Made by a program: the position numbers and the translations under genes
Assembly (NCBI GenBank): GCA_002429385.1
Contig: DIZL01000031.1
Location: 1 to 64,000 of the forward strand
Source: Prolixibacteraceae bacterium UBA6029
GTDB taxonomy: Bacteria; Bacteroidota; Bacteroidia; Bacteroidales; Prolixibacteraceae
Length of the DNA: 64,000 bases
Reading direction: 5' to 3'
Notes under the pieces: generated by a model
Told to the model about the DNA's origin: nothing
The model's input: only the letters and a program-made list of their open reading frames with translations
Database searches by the model: none
Part shown: positions 26,086 through 35,892 of the stretch, piece by piece
Position numbering within the stretch: the first letter of the stretch is position 1
Layout: each line of letters opens with the position of its first letter

Positions 26086-27045
26086 ATGATGGCGATTTCA
26101 CTGTTGCTTGTTTTAGGCGGATGTGCATCCAGACAATCAGTAAAGGAAGACGAAGTTTCGGTTAAAAGTGATGTGAAAGTAAGCTCACCGGTCATTTTCC
26201 CTGCCAATCGGTTGGTAAACTATATGGCAGTAACCCGATACATGCAAACCAACGATATCCGGTCAAAACTAACCGGAATTATCAGGCAGATTAACTGTTC
26301 TGTTGCGGGCAATATTACTGTCAACCAGCCCTTGTTTGTCATTCAGCCACAGGAAGCTGCCGCCCTGCAGAAATCAAAATTCAGCAGTCAGATTATTAAC
26401 GGACTTTCAGATACGGTTTATGCCCATTTGAGCGGACAAATCAAAAATCTGAATGTGCAGGTTGGCGATTTTGTTCAGGTTGGCGATGTTTTGGCGACCT
26501 GTATCCGTGCTAATTCCATGCGGATCATCGTGTATATTCCGGTTGAAAAGGAGAATTTGGTTTCGAAGCTAAAAAATTGTACACTTATTTTGCCGGATAA
26601 ATCATCGGTGGAAGGTCGTATTTCCGGAAAATTACCCTCAGCCGATTCTCAGGATCAGACACAGGCATATATTGTCGAACCTTCAAAACCCATTGCACTG
26701 GCTGAAAACATTAACCTGACCGTACAATTTACAGCAGAGCAAATTCAGGATGCCTTGTTTGTGCCCGAAAGCGCCGTTCTGGGCAACGAGGAGCAAACCA
26801 GTTTTTGGGTGTTGAAACTAAAGAATGATTCCATCTGCATCAAAGTTCCTGTGGAAAAAGGCCTGGAGATAGACAGCCTGATTCAGCTTATTAATTCCGG
26901 ATTACAGCTTAATGATCGGGTAATTTCAGAAGGGGGATATGGTCTTCCCGACAGCGCAAAAGTTCAGGTGATTAATCTGAATAGCGAACAAAAAATGGAC
27001 ATTAAACCGGGAGCCAACAGTAAATCGACAGGAAGCAGGCACTAA
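26086..27045 (+). CDS. RND efflux periplasmic adaptor (membrane fusion lipoprotein)
   Basis: Links the RND pump to the outer-membrane channel. The open frame reaches back to 25996, but the first 30 codons translate the dispersed repeat and overlap TolC. The ATG at 26086 (MMAISLLLVLGGCASRQ) gives a proper lipoprotein signal with lipobox LGGC and 319 aa. The lipoyl halves are ITVNQPLFVIQPQEA and YAHLSGQIKNLNVQVGDFVQVGDVLA. Only about 20 residues lie between them, so the usual alpha-helical hairpin is nearly absent. The beta-barrel domain has LFVPESAVLG and NSGLQLNDRVISEG. Confidence 0.82.
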   Translation: MMAISLLLVLGGCASRQSVKEDEVSVKSDVKVSSPVIFPANRLVNYMAVTRYMQTNDIRSKLTGIIRQINCSVAGNITVNQPLFVIQPQEAAALQKSKFSSQIINGLSDTVYAHLSGQIKNLNVQVGDFVQVGDVLATCIRANSMRIIVYIPVEKENLVSKLKNCTLILPDKSSVEGRISGKLPSADSQDQTQAYIVEPSKPIALAENINLTVQFTAEQIQDALFVPESAVLGNEEQTSFWVLKLKNDSICIKVPVEKGLEIDSLIQLINSGLQLNDRVISEGGYGLPDSAKVQVINLNSEQKMDIKPGANSKSTGSRH

Positions 27046-27072
27046 AGAATAGCAAAATTCATTTCACGAGTC

Positions 27073-27093
27073 TTCCTGAACTTGTTTCAGGAA
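27073..27093. repeat. Short inverted repeat between adaptor and RND genes
   Basis: ttcctgaa and ttcaggaa around a 5-base loop. The string tcctgaacttgtttcagga recurs widely in Bacteroidota intergenic DNA to my knowledge. It could be a processing or attenuating hairpin within the efflux operon, or a REP-like unit. Confidence 0.6.
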
Positions 27094-27168
27094 CCCAATA
27101 TTGTTTATTACACTGAAAAACTTTCAGGGTAACATGAAATACAGAAAACCCAATTTATTAAAACAAGG

Positions 27169-30100
27169 ATGATTCTCAAAGAAAGCTTTCACCATAAATT
27201 TAAACATCCGGTCGGGATTGTGCTTTTGATACTGATAGCTGCAGGCATTTATGCATACACACAAATGAAAGTGGAGCTTTTGCCGAATGTTACCTTTCCG
27301 AAAGTAAAAATCATTGCCGACTATGGTGAGCAACCAATTGATGTGATGCTGGTCAGTGTGACCCGCCCATTGGAGGCTGCGATAAAAAAAAGCGAAAACT
27401 TAAATATCATTCAAAGTACCACCTCACGTGGGACCTGCGAAATTTCCGCCTATTTTAACTGGAATGCGGATATTAATCTGGCGCGGCAACAAATTGAAGG
27501 ACTGATCAGTGAAAATGGTCCGAACCTCCCTCCAAACCTGAAAGTGACCATTGAGAAAATGAATCCTTCCATTCTGGCCATTGCAGGTTATTCTCTGGAA
27601 GGAAACCTCAGTCCGGTGGAACTGAAAATGATTGCACAATTTACAGTAAAACCTTATCTGGAGCAAATCAGCGGCATTCGTGAGGTCGGAATAATGGGTG
27701 GCCGCAACAAAGAATATCAATTGGTGCTGAATGCGGAGAAGATGAGTCGGCTGGGCATTACTCCCAACCAGTTGGGTGATGTGCTGGCACAAACCAACTC
27801 AATCAAATCAAACGGCTATCTAAACGATAACAACCGGCTCTATCTCACCCTTACCGATGCCTCGGTCAGAAATATTACCCAACTCGAAAATACAGTTGTC
27901 AAAAGCAGCCAGACGGGAACCATCAAGGTGAAAGACATTGCACATGTGCAAATTGCTGGTCAGGTTGAATACATAAAAATAAAGGCAAACGGGAAAGATG
28001 TTCCGCTGATTGCGATCATGAAACAGCCGGAAGCGAATCTGGTGGATATCGATACGCAACTGCAAACACGCGTCAAAGCGCTTAACGACCACCTGCTTCC
28101 CAAAGGCGTGAAACTGGTCTCGTATTACAATCAGGCCAACTTTGTTGACAATTCGATAAAGAGTATCCGCGACGTGTTATGGGTTGGATTGCTGCTGGCC
28201 ATTTTGGTCACCATGTTGTTCCTCAAATCGTTCAAAAGCAGTCTGGCTATTCTGATCTCTGTTCCGGTCTCGCTATTGCTAACAGTGATCGTAATGAAGA
28301 GCCTGGGTTACAATTTCAATATCATGACACTGGGCGCCATTGCGGCAGCCATCGGATTGGTGATCGACGATGCGGTGGTGGTGGTGGAACAGATTCACCG
28401 GACGCATGAAGAACATCCCGAAGAAAACTATCACTCAGTGGTTCCAAAAGCCATCAAATACCTCTTGCCCGCCATGATAGGTTCTTCGCTCAGTACGATC
28501 GTTATTTTTATTCCCTTTGGATTAATGACGGGAGTTGCAGGAGCCTATTTCAACATTATGACGCGAACGATGATTGTAACACTGACAGCTTCATTCTTTG
28601 TCACCTGGCTGATCCTGCCGGTAATTTATCTGCTTTTCTTCGGCAATATTCAGGAGAAAAATCTAAAACCAGCGACCGTTCACAAACGAAATTGGGTGTT
28701 GTATTTTGTAAAGAGGCCTTTCATCGCCTTTATTATGGTGGCTGCTATGGTTCTCAGTATTTTCACCATTTTCCCTTTACTTAAGTCAGGCTTTTTAGCA
28801 GAAATGGATGAGGGATCAATCGTTCTCGATTTTGATAGTCCTCCGGGAACTTCGCTCGAGGAAACTGAGGTCATGCTCGGGAAAGTGGATAAGATCATCG
28901 ATCAGATTCCTGAGGTAGAAACTTATTCACGCCGGACGGGAACACAAATGGGGTTTTTCATTACTGAACCCAGTCGTGGCGATTACCTGATTAAACTGAA
29001 GGATAAACGAAATAAGACAACAGAAGAAGTCATTGATGAAATCAGAAAACGGATTGAAGCACAGATACCTGTTTTAATTGTTGATTTTGGACAGGTAGTC
29101 AGCGATATGCTGGGTGATTTAATGAGTTCCGTACAACCCATAAGTATTAAAGTGTTCGGCAATGATATTGGACAGATTCAGGAATATGCCAGGAAAGTTG
29201 CTGCAGTGGTTGAAAATGTGCCTGGTACTGCCGATGTTTTTAACGGAATCGTCATTGCGGGCCCATCAGTTCTTGTGAAACCGGACTATACCAAACTCAG
29301 CCAGTTTCAGTTGACGCCCAATGTGTTTCAATACCAATTGGAAACCCGGACTGGCGGAATGGTCGCCAGCAGTGTACAAGAACCCCTGCAGATATGTGAT
29401 GTCAGGATGATCTATCCCGACAGGGGGCAAATCAGTGTTGATCAGATGAAGCAGGCAAAGATTTTTCTGAATGATGGTCGGTTGCTGCCTCTCAGTCGAT
29501 TTGCCAATATAAGCATCTCGAAAGGAATAGCTGAAATAAATCGGGAAAACCTGAAAAATGTGGACTACGTCACTGCAAGGCTGAATAACCGGGATTTGGG
29601 AAGCACCCTGGTTGATATCCAAAAAGCCATCCAGACAAAAATAAATCTTCCTCCGGGACTTCATTTGGAATATGGAGGTGCCTGGAAAGAACAACAACAG
29701 GCATTTCAGGAATTAATGCTTATTTTAATATTGGCCAGTTTACTTGTTTTTACGGTTATCCTCTTTCTTTTCCGAAAATTAAAAGTTGCGCTACTGCTCA
29801 TTTTTCTGGTATTGCTGGCGCCTGCCGGAAGCGCTATTCTGCTTTATTTACTGAGCATCCCGCTTAATGTGGGAAGTTATGTGGGTATTATCATGATCAT
29901 TGGGATGGTGGGCGAAGCTTCCATTTTTACCTACCTGCAATATGTCGAAGAGCGAAAAAAGGGACAACTGGTTACCGATGCCATTGTTTTTTCTATTTCT
30001 ATCCGTTTACGGCCTAAACTGATGACTGCCATAAGCGCCATCATTGCCATGTTGCCGCTGGCTATGGGTATTGGTACAGGAGCGCAAATGCACCAGTCGC

Positions 30101-30192
30101 TGGCCATTTCGGTCATCGGAGGATTGATTTTTGCACTTCCGGTATTGCTGATTGCACTGCCTACCTTCCTGAAAATGATTGAAAAAGATTAA
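27169..30192 (+). CDS. RND multidrug/metal efflux permease (AcrB family)
   Basis: 1007 aa, inner-membrane proton-driven pump. Twelve membrane segments are arranged as TM1 (GIVLLILIAAGIYAY), a large periplasmic loop, TM2-6 (from about 335), a second loop, and TM7-12 near the end. Family motifs are the N-terminal PNVTFPKVKI, the TM4 segment AAAIGLVIDDAVVVVEQI with its charged proton-relay residues, and GSSLSTIVIFIPFGLM. It is the last gene of the regulator-kinase-TolC-adaptor-pump set. The substrate cannot be deduced; the TM4 pair of aspartates favours the drug (HAE) class. Confidence 0.92.
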   Translation: MILKESFHHKFKHPVGIVLLILIAAGIYAYTQMKVELLPNVTFPKVKIIADYGEQPIDVMLVSVTRPLEAAIKKSENLNIIQSTTSRGTCEISAYFNWNADINLARQQIEGLISENGPNLPPNLKVTIEKMNPSILAIAGYSLEGNLSPVELKMIAQFTVKPYLEQISGIREVGIMGGRNKEYQLVLNAEKMSRLGITPNQLGDVLAQTNSIKSNGYLNDNNRLYLTLTDASVRNITQLENTVVKSSQTGTIKVKDIAHVQIAGQVEYIKIKANGKDVPLIAIMKQPEANLVDIDTQLQTRVKALNDHLLPKGVKLVSYYNQANFVDNSIKSIRDVLWVGLLLAILVTMLFLKSFKSSLAILISVPVSLLLTVIVMKSLGYNFNIMTLGAIAAAIGLVIDDAVVVVEQIHRTHEEHPEENYHSVVPKAIKYLLPAMIGSSLSTIVIFIPFGLMTGVAGAYFNIMTRTMIVTLTASFFVTWLILPVIYLLFFGNIQEKNLKPATVHKRNWVLYFVKRPFIAFIMVAAMVLSIFTIFPLLKSGFLAEMDEGSIVLDFDSPPGTSLEETEVMLGKVDKIIDQIPEVETYSRRTGTQMGFFITEPSRGDYLIKLKDKRNKTTEEVIDEIRKRIEAQIPVLIVDFGQVVSDMLGDLMSSVQPISIKVFGNDIGQIQEYARKVAAVVENVPGTADVFNGIVIAGPSVLVKPDYTKLSQFQLTPNVFQYQLETRTGGMVASSVQEPLQICDVRMIYPDRGQISVDQMKQAKIFLNDGRLLPLSRFANISISKGIAEINRENLKNVDYVTARLNNRDLGSTLVDIQKAIQTKINLPPGLHLEYGGAWKEQQQAFQELMLILILASLLVFTVILFLFRKLKVALLLIFLVLLAPAGSAILLYLLSIPLNVGSYVGIIMIIGMVGEASIFTYLQYVEERKKGQLVTDAIVFSISIRLRPKLMTAISAIIAMLPLAMGIGTGAQMHQSLAISVIGGLIFALPVLLIALPTFLKMIEKD

Positions 30193-30291
30193 AGGAAAAA
30201 GAAAAAGGGAAACAGGAAAAGGGAAAATTAACTTCAAATTTCCTTTAGAATTGTATCGTACGTTTGGTTTACAAATTTTAAATCATACGAG

Positions 30292-30717
30292 ATGAAAACA
30301 ACAATTTTAGTACTCAGTTTTTTTGTGTTCAGTTTAGTTGCAAGCGCACAGAAAACACCGCCTGCAGTAGTTTTAAAGGCTTTCAGTCAGAAGTTTCAAA
30401 AAGCGGAAAAGGTAAAATGGGATATGGAAGAGGCAAAAGAATGGGAAGCCGAATTCACGCTTTCAGGAAAAGCAACCTCAGCCTCCTTCGACCTTGCAGG
30501 TAAATGGCTGGAATCAGAAACCGAAATAAAAAGCAGCGAACTTCCTGCTGCAGTTAAGGCATCCATCGAAAAACAATATGCAGGCGCAAAAATGGGAGAA
30601 ACTGCATTAATTGAAACGCCCGATTTTAATGGCTACGAAATTACCCTGAAAGTGAAAGGCAAAAATATTGAAATACATGCCACCAAAGACGGAAAACTAA
30701 AGGTAAATAAGGAATAG
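30292..30717 (+). CDS. Secreted PepSY-like (DUF2874-type) protein
   Basis: 141 aa. Signal peptide MKTTILVLSFFVFSLVASAQ. The mature part VVLKAFSQKFQKAEKVKWDMEEAKEWEAEF and later YEITLKVKGKNIEIHATKDGKL fits the putative beta-lactamase-inhibitor-like PepSY fold, common in the Bacteroidota periplasm. It is 99 bp after the RND gene, with a purine-rich spacer and then its own start, followed by a strong terminator. A link to efflux is possible but unproven. Confidence 0.8.
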   Translation: MKTTILVLSFFVFSLVASAQKTPPAVVLKAFSQKFQKAEKVKWDMEEAKEWEAEFTLSGKATSASFDLAGKWLESETEIKSSELPAAVKASIEKQYAGAKMGETALIETPDFNGYEITLKVKGKNIEIHATKDGKLKVNKE

Positions 30718-30768
30718 GATCAGAAGAGACGGAAAATGAAGGTTAAGGTAACAAGAATAATCAAGATT

Positions 30769-30804
30769 AAAGACCTGTCAGGCTTATTCACCTGACAGGT
30801 CTTT
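30769..30804. terminator. Bidirectional terminator
   Basis: A long perfect stem (aaagacctgtcagg / cctgacaggtcttt) with an 8-base loop lies between the convergent PepSY-like gene and glpF, with A and T runs on either side. Confidence 0.88.
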
Positions 30805-30884
30805 TAGTGTGCCGTGCATGGCGAATAACTTGACGGTGATAATCAACTCGAACATCAACTGAATAAAAATCGTTTTCTTTGATA

Positions 30885-31622
30885 TTAAATTACTGCAAGA
30901 TAAACCATCGCTGCAATTACAGCTCCAAGCATAGGTCCTGCAATGGGTACCCAGGCATAGCCCCAATCACTTGTTCCCTTCGATTTTATTGGAACAAGGG
31001 CATGAATGATTCTCGGTCCAAGGTCGCGCGCAGGGTTAATCGCATAACCTGTCAGTCCCCCCAGACTCATTCCAATTGAAACAACCAATAAGGCAACAGG
31101 GAGCGCTCCCACGGAACCCAGACCTATTTTAACCTCTATTAATCCAGCCAGCTTAAATTCAGGACCTGCGAATAATAAAACCACTAAAATCAATACAAAG
31201 GTACCTGTAACTTCACTCAAAACGTTACGAGGGGTATTCTTTATAGCCGGTGAAGTGCAAAATGTACCCTTTATTGTTGCGGCATCTTCGGTCCGGTTGT
31301 AATGATCTGCAAAAAGCAACCAGGTTAGAAATGCTCCCGACATAGCTCCCAGTAATTGGGCAAGTATGTATAAGGGGGCATCAGCCCATGCAAATTTTCC
31401 CGCGACTGCCAGTCCAATGGTTACTGCCGGATTTAGGTGTGCCCCGCTAGAAGGACCGGCTATTATGACACCAAGATAAACTCCTAGTCCCCATCCGAAG
31501 GAAATGAGTACCCAGTCTGCGCCTGATGCGAAGGTATCTTTCAGCGAACTATTTGCACAAACTCCAGTACCCATCAGGATCAGGATAAAAGTACCAAGAT
31601 ATTCAGCTAGAATAGGATTCAT
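30885..31622 (-). CDS. glpF: Glycerol uptake facilitator (aquaglyceroporin)
   Basis: An inner-membrane channel letting glycerol in. The 245-aa protein has six membrane segments and two half-helices with NPA motifs, GAHLNPAVTIG and INPARDLGPRI. The Asp after the second NPA (NPARD) is the marker of glycerol-transporting GlpF rather than water-specific AqpZ. It is the last gene of glpK-glpD-glpF; the 80-bp spacer to glpD is a GTT-rich low-complexity stretch. Confidence 0.94.
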   Translation of the reverse strand: MNPILAEYLGTFILILMGTGVCANSSLKDTFASGADWVLISFGWGLGVYLGVIIAGPSSGAHLNPAVTIGLAVAGKFAWADAPLYILAQLLGAMSGAFLTWLLFADHYNRTEDAATIKGTFCTSPAIKNTPRNVLSEVTGTFVLILVVLLFAGPEFKLAGLIEVKIGLGSVGALPVALLVVSIGMSLGGLTGYAINPARDLGPRIIHALVPIKSKGTSDWGYAWVPIAGPMLGAVIAAMVYLAVI

Positions 31623-31702
31623 TGTGTTTAGTTTAAGAGTCGGTTGTGTTCTTTTGTGGTTGTAGTTGTTATCGTTGTTATGGATGTTATGGTTGTTTCT
31701 TG

Positions 31703-33271
31703 TCAGGATAGAATATATCCGTTTGCATATTCAGTATATAAACGGATTTGTTCTTTGCGCCATTTTCTTCTATATCCAAGTTCTTTAGCCATTATCTCGG
31801 CAACCAGTGGAGCCATGACAATACTGGCCCTGGCATCAAGCAATAGGGCCCTCGTCCTTCGGGCAAGGACATCCTCAACCGTGCGGGCCATCTCCTGGCG
31901 GACTGCCCATATAACCTCCACCTTTAAGTATGGCAAATCCGGGTGGAGCTTTTCTCCCAATTCGGGATACTGTCCGATCATCGCCTTCATCTTTGCTATA
32001 TCAGAACCATATACATATAAATGCCCGGTATTATTAATATTCTTTACATATCCATGTATTGGCATGTTTTTGGTGACACATTCCTTATTTTCCAATCCGC
32101 CCAGTAAGATCGCATTATCGACGATGTCTTCCCCCATTTTGCGGTATGTTGTCCATTTTCCGCCAATCATGGTGATTAGCCCTGATGGTGAAACAATCAA
32201 CCTGTGACTGCGAGATATTTCCTTGGTTTCTTTCGTATTGTCTTCAGGAGCGGCCAATGGCCTTAAGCCGGCAAAAATGCTTAGGACATCCTTCCTTCTG
32301 GGTTTTTTTACCAGATATTTTCCGGCTGTATTCAGAATGAATTTGATTTCCTCATCCAGGGCTCTGGGCTCTATAACCGGATTTTCAACCGGTGTATCGG
32401 TAGTGCCAACCACAACTTTACCATGCCAGGGAACAGCAAATAATACCCGTCCATCATCGGTTTTTGGAATCATGATCGCAGAATCACCCTGCAGGAAGGA
32501 ATGGTCAAGAATGATGTGTATCCCCTGACTTGGCGCGATGGTCTTTACGTGATTAGGCTCATCCATGCTGTTTATCGAATCTACAAAAATTCCTGTTGCA
32601 TTGACTACAACTTTTGCCTTTATGGAATAGTTTCGGTTATTTTCAGAATCAAAGCATTCAACTCCTGAAATCATGCCCTCTTCATTTTTTATTAATCTGG
32701 TAACTCCGCAATTATTAATTACATATCCGCCATTGTCCGTAATGGTTTGGGCCAGGTTTATGGCAAGCCTTGAATCGTCAAACTGACCATCATGATATAT
32801 GACACCGCCTTTTAAATCCTTTTCCACCAGGTTTGGAATGGCTTTCATCGTCTCCTCTTTCGAGATATGAATCGATGGACCCAAACCTAGTTTTCCGGCC
32901 ATCATATCATATACTTTTAAACCAACAGTATAAAATGGCCCGTCCCACCATTCATAATTGGGAATAATAAACTTCAGATTTTTTACCAGATGGGGGGCAT
33001 TCTGCAAAAGTAGTCCCCTTTCATTGAGCGCTTCCAAAACCATGGCAATGTCTCCGGCAGCAAGGTAACGTACACCACCATGAACCAGTTTTGTGCTTCT
33101 GGATGAAGTTCCCTTTGAAAAATCATACTTCTCAAGCAGCAGTGTATTATAACCCCTTGATGCGGAATCGACCCCGGCTCCCAGACCGGTTGCACCACCT
33201 CCGATAATTACGATATCCCAAATCTTATCCGGGAAGTTATGAATTACCCTCAATGTATCTGAACGTTTCAT
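31703..33271 (-). CDS. glpD: Glycerol-3-phosphate dehydrogenase, FAD-dependent
   Basis: Oxidises glycerol-3-phosphate to DHAP and passes electrons to quinone; membrane-associated. The FAD-binding GGGATGLGAGVDSASRGYNT lies near residue 24, with KGTSSRSTKLVHGGVRYL after it, the family signature. The domain continues with KVVVNATGIFVDSI and TMIGGKWTTYRKMGED, then a C-terminal helical domain. 522 aa. It lies 18 bp after glpK. The single-polypeptide form matches GlpD better than the GlpABC type. Confidence 0.94.
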   Translation of the reverse strand: MKRSDTLRVIHNFPDKIWDIVIIGGGATGLGAGVDSASRGYNTLLLEKYDFSKGTSSRSTKLVHGGVRYLAAGDIAMVLEALNERGLLLQNAPHLVKNLKFIIPNYEWWDGPFYTVGLKVYDMMAGKLGLGPSIHISKEETMKAIPNLVEKDLKGGVIYHDGQFDDSRLAINLAQTITDNGGYVINNCGVTRLIKNEEGMISGVECFDSENNRNYSIKAKVVVNATGIFVDSINSMDEPNHVKTIAPSQGIHIILDHSFLQGDSAIMIPKTDDGRVLFAVPWHGKVVVGTTDTPVENPVIEPRALDEEIKFILNTAGKYLVKKPRRKDVLSIFAGLRPLAAPEDNTKETKEISRSHRLIVSPSGLITMIGGKWTTYRKMGEDIVDNAILLGGLENKECVTKNMPIHGYVKNINNTGHLYVYGSDIAKMKAMIGQYPELGEKLHPDLPYLKVEVIWAVRQEMARTVEDVLARRTRALLLDARASIVMAPLVAEIMAKELGYRRKWRKEQIRLYTEYANGYILS

Positions 33272-33289
33272 TTTTCTGTTATTAGTAGG

Positions 33290-34777
33290 CTAATCTATCC
33301 AGTGTTTTGTTCTTTCGACAGCCTTTGTCCACTGCGATAAAAGTTTCAATGTATCTTCTCTTTCTACTGATGGTTTAAAAACCCGATCCACATGCCATTT
33401 TCCCTGAAGCTCTTCAATGGTCCATAATCCTACAGCTAGACCCGCCAAATAGGCTACGCCAAGCGCTGTAGTCTCAACGTTGGTTGATCTTACCAATTCA
33501 ATTCCTGAGATATCAGACTGAAACTGCAGCATTAAATTATTGGCGGCTGCACCACCATCAACACGCAATTGTGGGATTGATTCTCCTGAATCTTTTTTCA
33601 TGGTTTCAATCACATCGTTGACCTGAAAACTGATGCTTTCGAGAGCTGCCCTTGTCAGGTGTGCTTTGGTTGTACCTCGGGTAAGTCCAAAAATTGATCC
33701 CCTGGCGTAGGGATCCCAATGAGGTGCACCAAGACCAGTAAGAGATGGAACAAAAACAACGCCTCCATTATCTTCAACCTGTCCGGCCAATTCTTCACTT
33801 TCCGCAGCTTCTTTAAAAAATTCCAGTCCATCACGAAGCCACTGAATTACTGCACCCCCCATGAAGACACTGCCTTCGACAGCATAAGTTACCTTATTTC
33901 CTATTTGCCAGCCGATTGTAGTTAAGAGTCGATTATTTGAAATAATTGCTTTTGTACCAGTATTCATTACTAAAAAACAACCCGTTCCGTAAGTGCATTT
34001 AGCCATTCCTTCACCCGTACACATTTGGCCAAATAAGGCTGCCTGCTGGTCACCGGCAATTCCGGCAATGGGAACACCATGGATTAGATCGATATCAGTA
34101 ACAGTCCCGTTAATATGACTTGATGCGACCACATCGGGAAGAAGCGATTTAGGTATTCCAAAAATTTGTAGTAATTCATCATCCCATCTCAGAGTGTGGA
34201 TATTAAACAACATAGTCCTGCTGGCATTACTTACATCCGTAATGTGCAAAGCCCCATTGGTTAAATTCCAGATTATCCAGGTATCGGTTGTGCCAAAAGC
34301 AAGTTCTCCCTTCAATGCCCGTTCTCTGACTCCATCGACGTGATCCAGAATCCACCTGATCTTTGAGGCTGAGAAATAAGCATCAATCAGAAGCCCTGTT
34401 TTTTTAGTAATTGTTTTTTCATTACCTGCTTCTTTTAATTTCAAACAATAATCAGCTGTGCGTCTGTCCTGCCAAACTATGGCATTAAATACCGGTTTAC
34501 CTGTTTTCCTGTCCCAAACCACGGTTGTTTCACGCTGATTGGTAATTGCAAGCGCTACAATTTCCTCTTTTGACACAGCGCTTGTTTCAATCACATTACA
34601 AATCGCTTGTTTGGTGTTCCTGTAAATTTCTTCAGGATCGTGTTCCACCCATCCGGGGTTGGGAAAATATTTTTTATGATCTATGTTGTTTTGTGCAACT
34701 AAATTACCTACCTGGTCAAACATAACTGCTTTCGTGGCCGTAGTGCTCTGGTCAATTGATAAGACACATTTTTTCAT
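33290..34777 (-). CDS. glpK: Glycerol kinase
   Basis: Phosphorylates glycerol with ATP. The 495-aa FGGY-family protein has SIDQSTTATKAVMFD at the N-terminus (the family has D-Q-G-T-T-S; here the Gly is Ser), NQRETTVVWDRKTGKP, GVPIAGIAGDQQAALFGQ and the ATP-site DGGAAANNLMLQFQSDI. It is the first gene of the glp unit. Upstream is the second copy of the 0.6-kb element, which ends about 130 bp before the start. Confidence 0.94.
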   Translation of the reverse strand: MKKCVLSIDQSTTATKAVMFDQVGNLVAQNNIDHKKYFPNPGWVEHDPEEIYRNTKQAICNVIETSAVSKEEIVALAITNQRETTVVWDRKTGKPVFNAIVWQDRRTADYCLKLKEAGNEKTITKKTGLLIDAYFSASKIRWILDHVDGVRERALKGELAFGTTDTWIIWNLTNGALHITDVSNASRTMLFNIHTLRWDDELLQIFGIPKSLLPDVVASSHINGTVTDIDLIHGVPIAGIAGDQQAALFGQMCTGEGMAKCTYGTGCFLVMNTGTKAIISNNRLLTTIGWQIGNKVTYAVEGSVFMGGAVIQWLRDGLEFFKEAAESEELAGQVEDNGGVVFVPSLTGLGAPHWDPYARGSIFGLTRGTTKAHLTRAALESISFQVNDVIETMKKDSGESIPQLRVDGGAAANNLMLQFQSDISGIELVRSTNVETTALGVAYLAGLAVGLWTIEELQGKWHVDRVFKPSVEREDTLKLLSQWTKAVERTKHWID

Positions 34778-34910
34778 TTTAACAACCTGTTAGTTCCTGT
34801 TTAGTAACTCATTTTAAATTCATCGAATAAATAATTGCCATCAATATACGCAATATGGAAATCGAAAATATTTATTTTAAGGTGTAGAACGCTATAGTAT
34901 GTTGTTGAAC

Positions 34911-35476
34911 ATTGAAAACCTGGAATTTCAACCCAGGACTGAAACAAAGGATTATAGGTTGAATGCTTTGAATTAGCTTTCTGACGTCCTGACGTTTAAA
35001 TTGTTCTTGTGACTTTGAGGACAGTTTCTTATTCCAATTTCCCAAAATTGATGGATCAGATTCCATCCTGTCCTTGTATTGATTCTAAAAATCATTGTTT
35101 ATTCAAGGTTAAAGTGTTGATTGGTTCTCCCATTTACCGGCCATCCAACAGGTTTTATAATTATTTGAAACTTATTCATTAGTTATTAGAAATCTATTCG
35201 ATGATTATTAGAATAAAATTGAACTATCTTCGAATAACCTTCGAATAATCTTCGAATAAGCTTCTAATAATTTAAAGGGTCAAAGGCTCCATTAAAGCGA
35301 CACAACAAGGCAGAATCGCATTTCATTTTTGGTAAGAAGTATTTTGACATAGCATCCGACACGAGGTCGGTGCATGGATATTGAAGTTTCAATTCAAATT
35401 TCCTTGCACTTATTTTAAGTTTAATGCGGTCATTTTATTGAAGCACTGAATATTATGAGTTTTTCATCAGACCCTA
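34911..35476 (-). mobile_element. Truncated second copy of the 0.6-kb element
   Basis: It reads as the complement of 20144 to about 20705, with scattered differences. Its outer end at 35459-35476 keeps the terminal repeat with one change and the flanking TA. The other end stops matching near 34911, so one terminal inverted repeat is lost or replaced. It fills most of the 813-bp gap between glpK and the 35591 gene and includes the 11-bp-periodic hairpin at 35166-35271. Confidence 0.78.
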
Positions 35477-35556
35477 GTTAATCTGTTGTTAGGCCTCAGA
35501 AGTTTGTGGGTTTTAATCCATAAGTGTTATGAGAAGGGAAGTAGTAATTTAAGCAA

Positions 35557-35592
35557 AAAAGATAAAGCCAGTGAAAACTAGCTTTATCTTTT
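35557..35592 (-). terminator. Terminator of the carboxylase operon
   Basis: aaaagataaagc / gctttatctttt is a 12-bp perfect stem with a 12-base loop and, on the minus strand, a T-rich tail. It overlaps the stop codon of the 79-aa gene. Confidence 0.75.
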
Positions 35593-35830
35593 ACTTTTTG
35601 TATTGATGTCTTAAAATTTGATTTCGAATGCGGCTTTTATAGTGATCATCGCCCGAATCGCTATCTTTTGAATAGAAGACAAAGGCAATATTAATGATTG
35701 CCAGCAGCACTAAGAAAGCTCCAACATATCGTACAGGATTTGGAATAGATGCAAAAATCAGGATTCCAAAAACAAGTATACCTGCTCCTAAAATGAATTG
35801 ACTGTAATTAACGAATTGTTTTTTCATCAT
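35591..35830 (-). CDS. Small two-helix membrane protein after the carboxyltransferase
   Basis: 79 aa. Two hydrophobic segments (about 11-29, FILGAGILVFGILIFAS, and 35-53, YVGAFLVLLAIINIAFVFY) are followed by a charged soluble tail (KDSDSGDDHYKSRIRNQ). I do not recognise it. It is 62 bp after the carboxyltransferase gene on the same strand, with a terminator at its end, so it is probably co-transcribed. It is not a typical gamma subunit (OadG) of sodium-pumping decarboxylases, which has one N-terminal helix and a Pro/Ala-rich tail. Confidence 0.65.
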   Translation of the reverse strand: MMKKQFVNYSQFILGAGILVFGILIFASIPNPVRYVGAFLVLLAIINIAFVFYSKDSDSGDDHYKSRIRNQILRHQYKK

Positions 35831-35892
35831 TCACCTCCATTCTTTTCGTACAATTGCTTTTACGAAGGATAGAGGCGATATGTTTCTTTCAG

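Noticed and set aside
31644..32207. 187-codon frame antisense to glpD
   Set aside because: It lies opposite the strongly conserved C-terminal part of GlpD and has a composition expected from a shadow frame.
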